Source of the DNA: Paramacrobiotus metropolitanus
Lineage: Eukaryota > Tardigrada > Eutardigrada > Parachela > Macrobiotidae
NCBI RefSeq assembly: GCF_019649055.1
Contig: NW_026570265.1
Coordinates: forward strand, 558,001 to 622,000
Direction of reading: 5' to 3'
DNA length: 64,000 bases
Positions 35,801-49,700 of this stretch are shown in pieces; position 1 is the first letter of the stretch; each line of letters opens with the position of its first letter. The notes beneath the pieces were generated by a model. That model was given only the letters and a program-made list of their open reading frames with translations, did not search any database and had not been told where the DNA came from. The translations under genes were made by a program, and so were the position numbers.

Positions 35801-36488
35801 TTAAAATATTTTTCTGATAGCATATTCAGAATCAGCGATATTGATTTAACTAGAAAAAGTGTTCAAAACGCCAAAATAAAAGCTGTTTTTGTGGCGCCAT
35901 TGCAACCGCCCAAGGTATTTGAGGGGCGTATGGGGCCCCGGCAGTCAGAAATTTTTTCTTCCGAAAAAAATTTTGAAAAATGGTTTCTATATCAAAAAAA
36001 TGCGCTGAAAATTATCCCGAGGTCAGATTTGCTCTAAAAAAATGTCCCGAGGTCGTCAGGGGTCTCGTGGAGCCCCTGGTCGTGAGGACTTTTTGAGGTT
36101 CATAACGCGCTTCTCTTTGAAAACTGAATTACGTTTGGTTTACATTAAATCGACTTTATATTGATGTTGAGAAATGGTACGTTAAAATATTGCAGTTAAC
36201 ATCGCACCGTATATGGTAAAATGCTCGTCACCTTGGGTTTGATAATTATTGGTTTATGCTGTTATGTAGCAGGCGGTGATTACTCCAACGGCCCCACCGC
36301 CAGTGCCTCCTCGTGTCCATCGTGGCCCACCACCGAGCATAGGAGTGAACGTGACACCGGAAGAAATCATGTGGTACCTACAGGAATACGGTATTCCGGA
36401 TCAGATTGGCGCAGAATGGACACGTGAACAGATGACCCACGACACATTTAGCCTGCGCATCAGCGAATATTTCGATCGGTGTGGCTGA
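32864..36488 (+). CDS. Uncharacterised protein with PB1-like N-terminus
   Basis: Ten exons close in frame: 32864-33022, 33281-33352, 33502-33546, 33661-33765, 33861-33896, 34033-34116, 34179-34554, 34612-35077, 35144-35357, 36273-36488; 590 residues. I do not recognise the family firmly. Residues about 27-115 have a PB1-like order of strands and helices: LMAFVRFGPQNFVISL, GWEQWQRVL, PVEIVLLPPK, GISIVDRRSYMEAMKVV, EVLRFVLHAV. This resembles the PB1 of NBR1/p62 adaptors (SYMEAMK against YEEALK), but is my judgement by eye. The middle is acidic, Ser/Pro/Gln-rich and probably disordered, with two LIR-like motifs: FDLL (283-286) and acidic-flanked YANL (337-340). No ZZ finger, FW domain or UBA was found. 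The C-terminus has a proline run (PTAPPPVPPR) and a conserved-looking EEIMWYLQEYGIPDQIG segment. Intron 9 contains the large palindrome. Confidence 0.72.
35433..36078. mobile_element. 646 bp foldback MITE, hAT-like, inside an intron
   Basis: Two arms of about 270 bp (35433-35703 and 35807-36078) are near-perfect inverted copies around a ~105 bp A/T-rich loop. The ends are CAGCGGCTCC and GGAGCCCCTG, consistent with a CAGNGG-type terminus. The 8 bp GTCGTGAG lies directly on both sides (35425-35432 and 36079-36086) and reads as a target duplication. An 8 bp duplication with CAGNG ends fits hAT elements; P-type also makes 8 bp. No transposase is encoded, so this is non-autonomous. It lies in intron 9 of the PB1-like gene. 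Confidence 0.88.
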
Positions 36489-39400
36489 GAATTACATGGC
36501 ACTGTTTCATGGGGCAGCCTATAATACGTAATCTTGTTATTATCATGACGCTATACAGGCTGGCTTTGCTTTAAGATTTTCGTGTGTACAGCATAACTGT
36601 TTGGTATAATGCCGTAATTTTATTTAGCGATGGGTTGTTCTTCTATATTGTAAGCATATTGGAAAATCGAAATGATGACCTTCTACCCTTTTAGGTCGGA
36701 CGTTCATTCGTTGTTTCATAGCGTGCCAACATATTACTACACAGCATAGGTTGTTTGACTTATCGTTGTGTGAAATTTTGGAATTTCTGCTTCGGGATTA
36801 TTTTGGCTTATATTTGTGCATCATTAAATATAGATATTTGAGCAAAATGTATCACACCCTTTTTCAGTTAACCCCATGCAGTACCCCATTTTAACTCTTG
36901 AATGTTGTACGCATTGCTCACAAATCAGATGAATTCCTTTGTTCTTCCAGAGCGACAATTGATGCCTTCCTTATAATACCTGTTTAGGAGGCAGTGTTTA
37001 CTGATTTGTATTATCCGTGGCCGGAAAACGTACAATGATGTGGCCAATATCAGCTTTCTCAACTTCGAGTTTGCTTTGGTAATAATGTTATTCGGCACCA
37101 GCCAGTACACAGATCGATACGTTTGCGCAGGTTATCTGTACTTCTACACTAACTAAAGGAATAAACTTGTAATTTTAAAAAGAACATCTAAAATTAAAGT
37201 ATTGTACAGTAAGATTTGCACAGAAGGTTGTCAGTTTTACCGGGAACCCATACCATTTGGCAAAACAACGGAGCAAATAATAACAACTTGGCATCTTAAA
37301 AATTGTTACTGTAGATTATCTGGTATATTTCGGCGTTGTACATCGAAATACTTAAGTATCAGTATTATGTACTGTACTAATTTCTAATTTAGCGTAGTGT
37401 GATTTAGCTGCATCGCAGTTGTTTTATTAATGGAAGTCGATAAATGTTTTTCATCAGAACGGGGGAGGGTCGTGTTTTTATTTTCACTTAGGTCTAGAAA
37501 TCATGCGCTGATAATATTGAAACAGCGATGCATGTATGCGGTCCGGTCTCATACTAACTGATTTGAATCCGCGTCACAAGTTTTGGTGCGTTTTTGGTGT
37601 CCTTAAGGTCCTTAAGGTCACTAATTCGCTTTCCAATAAATGTTCTAGTAAACGATTCTTAAGCACGACAGAGATGCAAAAGAAATCAGTTGTTGTCCCG
37701 AATGCAATCAAATCGTCACAAACGCTTAACCATCACCACCATCTACGTTGATTAGATGTTGTATTAATATTCATGGCATAGTGCGTGGCCGTGGTTGTGT
37801 TTCCACTGCGCAGAGATTGACTAGCGACATTTCCTGGTCATCTTCTCGTTTCCTGTTTCTTCCCCTTCATCGTGCTCATAAATCAGTACTGTCCTTTTAT
37901 TCATCGCAGTCATCAAGTTCATCTAAACGCATTGACTAAATTAACGCTGTTTATCCAATGCGTGTTTTACGTCGTTTCCCATCATTCACCATGCAGTCAG
38001 CGTACATTACATATTATACGAGCGCTGATTTGTCCTATTCTCTTCCCGCCGCGTCTATCGGTTTGACTCTGATTTTGACTCCCAAAGCCAATCCGTGAGT
38101 GGTTCCCGTTGTGCCGCGTGCTAGTGACGGTGATTGCACCGCGGGGGACAACCCAGGCAGTGAAAAAGGGCGGAAGTGTGTTCCTAATGGAAAAATAGCA
38201 TTTCATTAATACCGCTTTTGTCCAAGAAGTTGTTACAGCGTAACTACGCGTGACTTGAAAAGATAAACTAAAATAAATCTTTCGATCCCGTGAGACTTAC
38301 AAAATTTTATTTACTATTAAGCGAACATTCCATCGTCAAATCTTGAAGTAAGTACATGCTCACAAGTAACAATATCTTAAGATTACGAAATAACAGAGTT
38401 CATCCATGCAAACGAATCCTTTAATACGACATATGCCATCGCAGATAAAATTAGTTTTACTGCTTATGTGCACCAGTGCATGTACATGTGTTATTAATAG
38501 TTTAGTTCAACTATTAAGTACTAATTTCTAATTTCTAATCATCACCACTCAACAATTAAAGAAAGGTGACCCTTCGATTTATTATTCGATAATATTACAA
38601 CTCAATCGGGAGACAAATGGATACAAATTAAACGAAGATCGCCTAGCACAATAACATAAAACATGCAGTAATTATTCAGCAAAAACAGCGAATGGAATGC
38701 TCAGAAATTAATTATATGATGACGACTTATAATTATGACGGTATTTCTTTACAAAGATAGTTGTGTTAATTTGTACGAGTAATATGTTGGAATTGATATC
38801 CCTCCTGCAGGGTAGTCTACTGTAAAATCAGAAATAAAGTTCTTGCTGGAATTATCGCATACAGTAGTCAACAGTTAGAAAACCTTGTTGATTGATACAC
38901 AGCTATTATTTTTAATGCATTTACTCTACTTCGAGATACATTACCTACGACACACAGAAAAGCGCTCCTTCCAGCTCAGAATCACTAAAAGATTCGCTTC
39001 CGACTTCGATGATGAAGTGATTTGCGATAACTCATACGGTCTGATTTACAGATGCTGTAATTGTGCCTGGATGGAGGGAATAAAATCGTTTGGATCACAC
39101 AGATAAATTTCAGCAGATGAGCCATTAAGTATTTTGATGCAGCGACTTGCAAAAGAACACTTGATTGCACATTTCACTTGAAGGACGAAGAAGTGGATGC
39201 ACCAATCGGAGGATGGCTGCATCGAGACACTGCATACGACGCTCGTGTGTGTGCGATAAACCGATTGGCAGCCGAGTGTGCGCTGCGTTCTGCAATGGGA
39301 TGCGTAGACTATGGGTATAATTCATGATTGTGATGTAGGAACATTTGGAGTACTTCTAGTCCAACAAGTCAGTTCAGTGGAGGAAAACATTTACATGCAC

Positions 39401-42400
39401 TATTTCCAGTACAGTCCCTATTTCTGTCCGGGCGAAACCTAGTTTCCTGTGGCGAAAAGGAAGTCGGTGACGGTGACTGCACCGCAATAGGATCCGCTCC
39501 AGAGACAGCATCGCCTTCACTAATGGATTCATATTTCCATCTTCATAAACAACAATTTGTCCTGGAATGATCATCGCTGGATGGGCCCTGAAGGAAATTG
39601 TGAAATCCGCATCTCAACCTATTTATCTTTCTATCATTTGTCGTACTGCTCCCCCGGAAAAGGAAAGCCATATGGCAGACCTAAATGACCTTTGAGAATT
39701 CCGTTTGTCGTTATACGCGGCGCATCTGCGATCTGGTGTATGCTGTATGTGTGTAGAGCGCCTGTCGTGCATATCCATTTACGTATATACCCCGTCCTTA
39801 GTGTGAAGGAAGGAAATCAGCTAGTGCTACCGTTTCCCCTTTTCTTTTGACGGCCACACACAGGCCGAACCCATCCCAATTCCTGGCTGTTTTACATTTC
39901 TGCATCCTGCTGCCGGTTATCGTTTAGGACCCGTTAGCGGACAGTTGTTTTAACAGGAAAAGGAAGTCGTCGGCCTTGTGTGTATCGGAACATATTACGA
40001 GTCCACTGCCGCGTCGACGCCAACCGGTAGCCGCCAGTAAGTGTGCACTGCTGTATATTATGACAGCTTTTGGACCTTTTTGTTACTGCGCAATTCCTGT
40101 TTCCTTCCTATGTGCCTTTTTCAGGCTTTAACTTGACGAGTGGCGCGCGCGCGACAGGATTCCGGTGTACACCGTTTCACAAGATTGACCATTACGTCCT
40201 TCCTTTGGTATGGTAGTGAATATGCGGTTCTTTTCCTGTTTGAGTATAATTTTATTTCCATCCGGTATTATGTCGGCTAGCTTATCGCTTCCGCTACCTT
40301 GTTAGCAACCACCGTACGCGTGTTATTAAGCGCCGTCGCGCTACCGGTGGTGCAGATTACGATATAATATCCACATCCTCTCCTTTTAACCTCATTTGTC
40401 TCGCAAATTTGCATTGCATAAACTGTGTACCTCATGTGCATGTTATCAGTCACAAACAAAATCATCAATCCGGAAGTTGCCGTACTTGTGACGCAGTACA
40501 GCGATAGCACCCAGGTCGAAGCTAATCATTATATCGGAATATTGGGTATATTCTGGATAAACAAATTAGTTGCACTGCACAGCGGCAAGGACTTTGCAAA
40601 AATTTCTTGCTAAATGCAGTCACAACATGCAGCCCAGTTACGCAGCTTTATACGTGGAAAAATATTTTCGCTGCACAACTACGTAAATGTGAGCAGCTCG
40701 CAGTTGAAAAAAGTCTTATTAGTCAATATATGTAAACGGCAAGTGTGAAGTGTCAAACGAGTTCAATTCAGCAGGCGGAGAAACGGAAACACAGCCATAT
40801 TATACTCCATGTCTTAAAAAAATTATTACTACTTATTATGCGCGCAGCTGTTTAATTAAAGCCTGGACCTTTTAATAACAGCCTTTTCCTTTTAATTATT
40901 TTACTGATTTTTTTTAATTTGATTACTACTGCAAAGAAATCCCTGTTTAAAATATTTCCACAAGAATACAGAAATTTGAAAATTAAACAGGTTTTAGTAT
41001 TTAATGTAAATTTTCTTACAAAGAAATTGCAGTGTATAACTGTGTATTCGTTCTTTATACTACATCTAGTTTTAGCAATACAAATTAAACGAGGAGGTTA
41101 CTAATATAGAGCCAGCATATATTTGTTTCAAAAGCAGAACAGTGACCTTGTGAAAGGGCACTCAAATTTGAAAATGGTGCCAATGTTAAAACCGAACAGT
41201 TTTTGCCAATTCTTTATTAAGCTTATAATATGTTGCAGCAGCAGCCTAGTAAACTGCTAAGATGCAGTAAGTATAACTAATGCGTAATTATAATTCATGG
41301 GTAAGTAATGTACTTTTAGCAGAGAAATGTAGATATTGATATTTTTATAATTATTAAAGGGGACATGTACATGTACATATACATATGAGCCAATATCACT
41401 CCATCCGTCACCGGCCGCTCGACTACTGTAGAGTACAGATAGTGCAGGGTGTTAGAAGGTCTCGTTTGATTTCATATCCGCTGAATTTCTGTGCTCCGTC
41501 AAAATGTCATACAAGGAGTAGATTAACATGTGCAACTGCGATGCAATGTTGCAGTAGTTATTGCTGGTATCGATTTTGCCCGGGTCAAGCTGCACGCGAA
41601 TATCAATGAAGTTATTAGCTGCTAGACACGCAATGTGATCTGTTAATTGTTGGTTCGTATCAAAAAGTCCAGCTCCGGGAAATAATAGAATAATTATTAG
41701 TATTCAGTAGCGATGATGAATTTTACGTGACTCGAACATTTACCTACTTCTGCCTAGGGAGTTTACATTATGGTTGGTCTCTTACATAAAGCCTAAATTG
41801 CCTAATAGGAATGGGCTGACATCTTTATTGGTATCAATTTTCTGCACAGATATTGAAAAAGATGAAACAGCATGAATTACCTGCCCGTAAAATTGGATAA
41901 TTGCATGTGTGGTTATAACATACCAGACCACCATCCAAATGGGGTAAACAGCACCTGGAATAGATGGTGCGCTAAAGGTCATTGCATCGATGAATACAGT
42001 ATTCGTTAGGCACGGCTGTCATAAGCCATCTTTTGATACTATAGCGTAAACACGAAATTACACAAATAAAGTACATTGCTTAAGTGAATAATGTTTTGTG
42101 CGTGGCTTGCACATCTTTTACAAATGAACGTATGGACTAAATACTCGTAACTCCTAGCGATTAAAAATTAATTCAATGCAAACGATTTAAACTGCTTGGT
42201 GTTTTTATTTAATTTAGTACGAAAGTCACCTATCGATCTTTCTAATAATATGCGACGTGGATTTCTTCGATTAACTTGTGAGCGTGAATTCCTATTCCTG
42301 CTTGCTTGCAAACGTTAGCTGGTCTCTTACAAGATTTCGCAAAGCTAATTACGTGACTTAAAATTACGGTCAGCTTTAACTGTCCCTAAAAAAAGTAACA

Positions 42401-43727
42401 ATTTGAGACATAATAATGCAGTTTATGTTAAATTCATTAAGATTATATTCCCACTGCAAACTAGCATATATACGAGTATGTACGTATAAATCTTTCGAAA
42501 AGGATTTCCATGTGCAGGCTCGCCGTGCAAAATCATACAACATCGACCTAAACCTATATAATAAACTTTAAGTATTGAATTACTACCGACATTATCTTTT
42601 ATAAAAAACTTTTATAAGAACTGAAATCGCTTAGCACTTATGAGGCCTCAGAGTGTACTCGTTGATTTGCTTTTACAATTTTAAAATGGTTTTGAATGGT
42701 TTTTTTACCAGTGTAAACTATCAAGCTGAAAAAAAATTAAACAAGAAATTTGTTTTGTAGCGGTTGGAAATTTGTAAGTGTTGTTGACACCCTCTGCAGC
42801 GTACAAATCCATTCAGAACAATTACTAAACTCGAACAATTAATCTCCACTTATTTTGCGAGTTAAGAAAGCGCACAGATAGTAAACACGTTATTATTAAT
42901 TTATAACATAAGCAGAGCTTGGTTTTTTAGACATTGCACTAATACTTACTATTTTAATAAAAACTTTAAAAGTGAGTCAGCACCGGTACCGCTGCTGTAT
43001 TTAGATTATTTAGTATGAAACTGCCAAAAAGCAAATTATGTACTTCTTTGCAATCAACGTGACTTAATTTATTGGGCCTGAATGCCTAATTAGATAAACC
43101 CTTTTGAGCCTTACCATTAGCTGCTCAGCTACCTCAATATATCTTACACAATTTACAGTTATCCTTTTTTTCGCCTTCGGATGTAGTTTGAAGTTGCTGT
43201 TGTGAAATTTTCGTCCATATTTTATGCAGTCCTAATTTTAACTAAAATCGCCTATTGACCCAAAGATGTTGGCGTATGGCATGCAGATGCCGAATACATG
43301 ATTCACCGGAGCGCAGTGAAGGTCCATTAGTTCAGCAAAAACGAAAAAAAGATGCTTGTTCGTGTACATATTGAAAAATCTAATACCCGAGCAGCAATTT
43401 ATTTGGACGCTGCTACATTTCCCGCGTGGTTTTCGAATTTGCAGTAAACATAACGACATGCTGCAGCGGTCTGCCAACGCACGCGAAGATGCATTTTCAT
43501 TTTTGTACTTATTAAGTACAATTATGTACATGCATAGTGTAATACCTTCTCTATACCAAATTCTGATATTACAACGATATTACGTCGACGATTGACGACG
43601 ATTGAACACGGAAAAACTGCGAAGAGTATGATCACCCTATCTGTAAAGTTTAGTGTGCTGAAATATAAAACACTGAAAACGCCAAGGCGGCCTTAATGCA
43701 AAAAACAATTATCATTCATTTATGCAG
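36489..43727. other. 7 kb region upstream of the ETS gene
   Basis: No protein family was recognised in any frame. It contains the 3' UTR of the PB1-like gene and probably the promoter and noncoding first exons of the ETS gene, because the first visible ETS exon (43728) begins with a splice acceptor (TATGCAG). Patches at about 38050-38180 and 39380-40320 are more GC-rich than their surroundings and hold GGAA cores. A 19-base sequence (GTGACGGTGATTGCACCGC, one mismatch) occurs at 38124-38142 and 39467-39485. Confidence 0.55.
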
Positions 43728-43774
43728 AGTTCGCAAATTGGAGACCACCGGCGTTTTCGACTGGATCAGTCCGT

Positions 43775-46700
43775 ATGTCTCAACACCAGGCCTTTGGCGA
43801 CTCGGCCATGGAGAAATCTGTGGAGAGAGAATCCTCCTGTGACTCGTATGGCCTTTCCGGTACGGGTATTCCCCGAGAACCTGGAAGCGGCAACCTAGTG
43901 ACACGGGAGTCCAACATAAACTTCAGCATTCGCAATAGCGACGCTGCTCATGGAAATCGCTATAATGGTCACACAAAACGTCATTTGTATTACGGTAATT
44001 AACTCGGCGTAAACAGTTAATGTGTTCCGCTTGTTCCGGGACATTATGCCATGGCATTGCCGCTCTACAATAGTGCAGACAAATTTTATGTACATAACGT
44101 AAAGGCAAATGTTCACTTTTATGTTTAATTTTAACAATGATCACACATTAGCTGATTTTGCGTCAGTGTGGCATTACCAGGAACCCGAAGATGAGCGATG
44201 AGATTTTTCTGGAAATCTGAAGTTACAACAGTTATGCACCAGTGCACCACGCACTTGTACATCCCAACCTGGAGTAATGCACAGTGCTGACTTGACAAAG
44301 TTTTTGCATGCAAATCGAATACAAACCAAAAATTCAGCTTTCGAACAAATAACAAATGTTTTACAATTACTGCACCTAGCTGTACGCATTATATAAACTT
44401 TATTGTAGTGTATTGATATTATTATAATTATGCTTTAATGTTGTGATTGTTTTTTTGCAGAGCACAATGCGCGTCGGGCTTCGGATTCCGGAAACGAAAT
44501 ATACCGGCATGTACCATTTGAGGAAAAGGGTAGGTCCGCGACATAAAGTTATTGTCTCTCTTGAGATTGTGCACCGGAACAGTTACACCGAATCACCGAT
44601 TGATATATGTACATCAGCAGTTACAGTTACAGCGTATTCGAATTTAAATACTGAGAGCAGCATAAACATTTGGTGCTGTTTAAATACGAGTAGCATTTTA
44701 ATTAGCCGAACATATATAGGCTGACATATTTTTTTTGCTGTACGCTACAATATCACACATGCTCTTAGCTGCAGCATTTATTTTGTAATAAGTATTTCAA
44801 TCATTCTAATATCTATGTTTTAGATGCCAAAAAACCCATAAAATCAGAGCCAGCGTACATGGCAAATTGTAAGTGAGAAAGTGCTACTACGGCATAGTAC
44901 ATCCATATATTACTACGATACGATACGAAAATTTTGGCATGACATTACTGTGCCATTCTAAACGGGAATGTTTGGTTTGTTTTACTTCACCATTTGTTTT
45001 ACTTCACCAGTTTCTGCATAATGACTTTAATTTCACAATAACATAAGTTAATGTTTTAGCGGACATGAATGATGTTGGTTGCATGCAGGCACGATATATA
45101 TAATACAACATATGCACTTTATTTGGGAACTAAATAAGATATTCACGTTTAAAAATTAAAAATGCATGTACAATGTAACACATGCACCTACAAATTAAAG
45201 CCGCCAAATTTCTTTCCGTAAGGCCGATGTCTAATGGGTTACCTTATGCTGCAGTCCTTAACTTTAGATAAAAGGTTAAAAATCTGCTTGAATGCTTCAC
45301 TCAGTGAAAACTGTTTTTTATTGTTATTGTTAAAATGAACTGTTACTGTCGGCGGTTGTTTGAGTCTTTGGAAATGGATACTAACATAGCTGGTTGCAGA
45401 TGCGGGAAGCGATAATTCCTATACCATGCAGGATGCTCAGACTGTGGGATCTCGAGGGGGTTCCTTATTTCAGGATTGCGGGACAAAGGTCAACCGGGTG
45501 TCGAACAACAATGGACAAAATATCGGTATTGAAAGTAAGATACGTATAAGATTATGTTTAAATTATCATCAACATACCAAATAAATACTCTTAGTATATA
45601 GCAGCCGCCAAGACTTTAATTATTTATATGCAGTTCCTCATGATTACTAACAAATCTAAAGACCAGCAGTTCCAACACAACACACAAAATATAACAACAT
45701 CAAAATTATATTACACCAAAATTCGAACTGGAGGCTTGGTACAACACAAGGTCAACAACACAAGGTCACAACATAAGGTCACGGAATGATACAACACAAG
45801 GTCACGGAATGATTACCAGACCTTTTTATTACAAAAGGAATGGCATTCGCATAAAATCTTTTTTCTTACCGACGTAAGTACAGCCCTTGTGAAATTTAAA
45901 GTTACAAAAAGATGTAGTTAATCGTTCCTAATTCGTATATCATAGAAAATGCTAATAAACGTAGTAAAATAATGGATGCTGGCTGTAGCCACTACTGCAT
46001 GCCAGCATCCGTTTAGATAAAATCTATTGTCAATAATATGAATAATTCAAGTACAGAGTGCAATTGCACTGCACAAGCACTGTTATCGCCACAATCTGGG
46101 AATAAAGGATGGATTATTAATATGTAATGTTATGTAATATCGGTCTGTGATACTGTCTTTAATCCTTGCCGTTAGTTCTTGTACGTAAACATTATTCCCG
46201 GAAATGTCTTTGTCAAATTTGCGTCTTGAATGATCGCACAACATACAGTATGCTCAAAGTCAGGTAATATTGTACTAATCTGCTGCCGTCCGGCCATACC
46301 ATATGCTAACTTAAACTTAAAGATTAGAAACATTTGGTTGATACTTAATTCTCTGCTTGAAACCCCTCCATCCTCGAAACTGTTGATTTGCTATAGCCTA
46401 GGTCTCATCAACCCTTAGGGCAGCGAGCGAGCGACAATAATATTTAATTTTTTTAAATCAGCTTACTCATAGCATTAGGCGTTTTTGTCACTGAAAAGTT
46501 ACTAAAATTTTGCAAAACATGAAAAAAAAGGCTAAAACCTTATCGTGGCCGGAACTTGAGCGAAGGGGACTACAAATTGCCGGTCTGCATAATCGCAGAT
46601 TCATATATACATAATACAATACAATGCTTTGTGTACTGCTTACAGAGTAGTCCCACTTTTTACACCTCTGCCTGTTAATTTGAACATTTTTGTTTGGTTC

Positions 46701-49700
46701 TTTGGCTTTGAGTAGTAGTGACTAGTGAGCAATCGCTGATGCCGATTTATAGCTGCTAGGAAGCATAGTATGGTAAACGTTGAGATCTGTCGCAATAGTT
46801 CCCATATTTCTCTTGCGTAAATAATAGATAAAAAACTGTTTTTGGTATCAGTTATTATTACTGCGTAATAAGTAATCTGTAAAGCTGCATTTCTGCTGAC
46901 AATGGGGAGCACGGAATCTACTGCACCGTTATACTGCACCAATGCCCAACAAATTCCATAACATAAGCCGCGTACAGTTACTTAAAATCCACTATAAATA
47001 CAGTCCGTTTCGGGCTAACATTGAATATCGTCATAGCTGATCGATATCTGGTAGGAGTACGTAGATTCCTAAAGGAGTGGTCGAGTGTGTCCATGCCGGC
47101 ATCCAGATTTCTTCTATCAATATTATCCAGCTAAGCTAGAAAGCGAAATTCGATCACTGGCCTTACATACGCATGCGCTTGGGAATGCATATGAATTCAA
47201 TGATATTTCAAGCCGATAAATGCAAACATATTGTCATCATTCACTCTTTGATCTGTCGGAAGCATGAGCTTTATTAAAAACGCATTTATCACATCTTTCG
47301 CATCCTTATACGCGTCCAGAACTGTGCCTTTAGCTGCACTACGTAATTATGTTCCGTTTGAACCCAGCAGCTGAACGTACCCGCTTAAATACATATACAG
47401 CAGGCACGCGGCAAACTGTTGTAACTTGTAAGCAAAACAACTACTTCTTTAAAGAGATAAAAAAGTTCGTGTGAAACTGTGATCCAGCTCAGTGTTTAAA
47501 ATGTCTACGTACATTTAGGGTATGACCCATGGAAGTTTTTATCTAGTGAGTTAATTATAATCATTATTTGTGCATTTTTACAACTTTTGTAGTGAAGCGA
47601 AACTTGAAAAATTCAAACAAATTGCGTGGGTTTGCCGATAAACACACGCGTTATATTACTGTTCGAGCAGATTACCACATGTCATGTTATTATGATTATG
47701 CAGTTGTAAAACATTTTTCTTTGAAAACAGTAAAATGTAAAACATTATGTACATATATATCATTATGGCCACGATGTCATCTACCGGCATTTCATGTATG
47801 GCCTATATATTGCGTTACTTTACTATGTATATATTATATAATAATGCATTGTATGGCCAGCAGTTTCTACAAACTAAAAGAATGGATGGAGTATGTCATG
47901 CACTCTACAGCGATCAAGCTGGATCGTACAGGATCGTACCAAAAATTAACATAATATCAGCGACATGCTTTTCGGAATTTTAATTAGGAAGCCGATAGCA
48001 CTTGTGGGTGGGCAGCCTCCAATTCGGCTCGTTTAACTCAGCAGTTAACATGGACGCCTCATCATTTACGAGAATTGTATGAGAGTAAATAATCAATAAC
48101 ATTTGCACATTTAATGCAATCTGCTCAGGCATATTGTTTGAAAATTCTTAAAAGCTTTCATTATGCATGCGCCGGTTCGAAGTTACGCCATTAATTGATT
48201 TATCACTTTCACACTGGGGCGAATGCTGCAGTCAATTTAACTTCTGCTTCAGCTGCTTTATATGTAGAATCGTTTACACATAAAAACATTTACCGAAAAA
48301 ACTGATGTTGCAAGAGTAAAAAGTGCGGCTACCATGGTCCATTTTTAAATGCCACCGGACGAAATCAACCGATCCGGCGTTTATACCATGCAAATTGCAA
48401 CGTTAACCACGTACGCAAAAACACACCAATGTTGGCACGTAATACGCCTATTAAACGGAGGCATCCTATTGTAACCAACCATTAAAATGTTCGCTAAGTA
48501 AGGAGCCAAAACAAACCTTATTTGGACTCGTTTGCTGTATCCTTCTATCAAGCACAGCAAGGTCTCATTAAATAATTTTTTTTGCATTAGCATGCCTAGC
48601 TTAAAGTATGTGCGAGTACTACAGTATCGGCAAAGTTTGGTCGTGTTTGACAGAGTCATTCCTTCGGAAGGAAGAAAATTTCATGATTATCGCCTGCACA
48701 AATACTTGCAGCGGAAGTGCCGCTTTCGGCATTGTTAGGGCGCCACGATGAAGAACCACTTTGCTAACAAGTTTTTATGCAGCTGCACGAACGGAAACCG
48801 GAATTTAAAATTGAACTCCTAACCAGACCGGAAATGCTGTCGATCAACCAGTTCATGCAAATTTCTGTTTCGTTGATATTTTCATTGATTGCACGTTACC
48901 GGTTTTTATTTAACGTTGTGATCCCTTGAAAAACGATTCACAAGTCAAGTGAAATTTGAATGAACTGCGCTAATCAAACTCGTAATTAGTAATATTGTTA
49001 GCTATGCAGTTCAAACCAACAAACACTAGGAAAACTTTTTTGAAGTTACAGACAAGATGTTATTTCGAGTCATACGAATTTTATGATCGGTTGTTATAAG
49101 AGAACTAATCGCACGGCCAGGACGACTAAATTTTATAATTATGTTTTCCTTTTGAAAAATCTTTTGAGAGTCACCTTTTGAAAAGCTACAAATAAATACT
49201 CGTAATTGCGAACGTAAATCGAATATGAATAAATACAAAACTAAGCCTAATAAGTAGGCAGTCTGCTGTACTAATTAGATTAAATTAAAATTGAAAATCA
49301 TAACTTTTATACTGATATAGCAGCAGTCCGACCAAAGGGGGGTGTGTAGCGCATCGATTGCTTGATCAGTTTCCACAGTCATGCTTCGAAACTACCGCAT
49401 TTGCTGCAGTATATTGCAGGCCAAGCTCAATTCCATACTATATATTATTCTCCCTCTGTACAAATGTATGGTAATAACACTGTGTAATTGCATTATGCAC
49501 TGCTCTAGAAAAGCATTAAAAAGTCTTGCGTGTGAAGTTAATCGTAGGTTATGAAAAGGTGCACATATAGCAATGGAATAGTAATCAATTGACTTTCTGA
49601 TCGCCAGAGCATAATCGATCTCGGTTGATCAAATCATCTCGTGCAAATGTGCTGTGATGTATGTATGATGTATGCAGTGCGCCGCTGCAGAGATAAACAC

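Noticed and set aside
36221-36427. Separate 68-residue gene starting at 36221 with a hydrophobic start
   Set aside because: The other frame of the same bases is the last exon of the PB1-like gene, with correct phase and a good acceptor at 36272.
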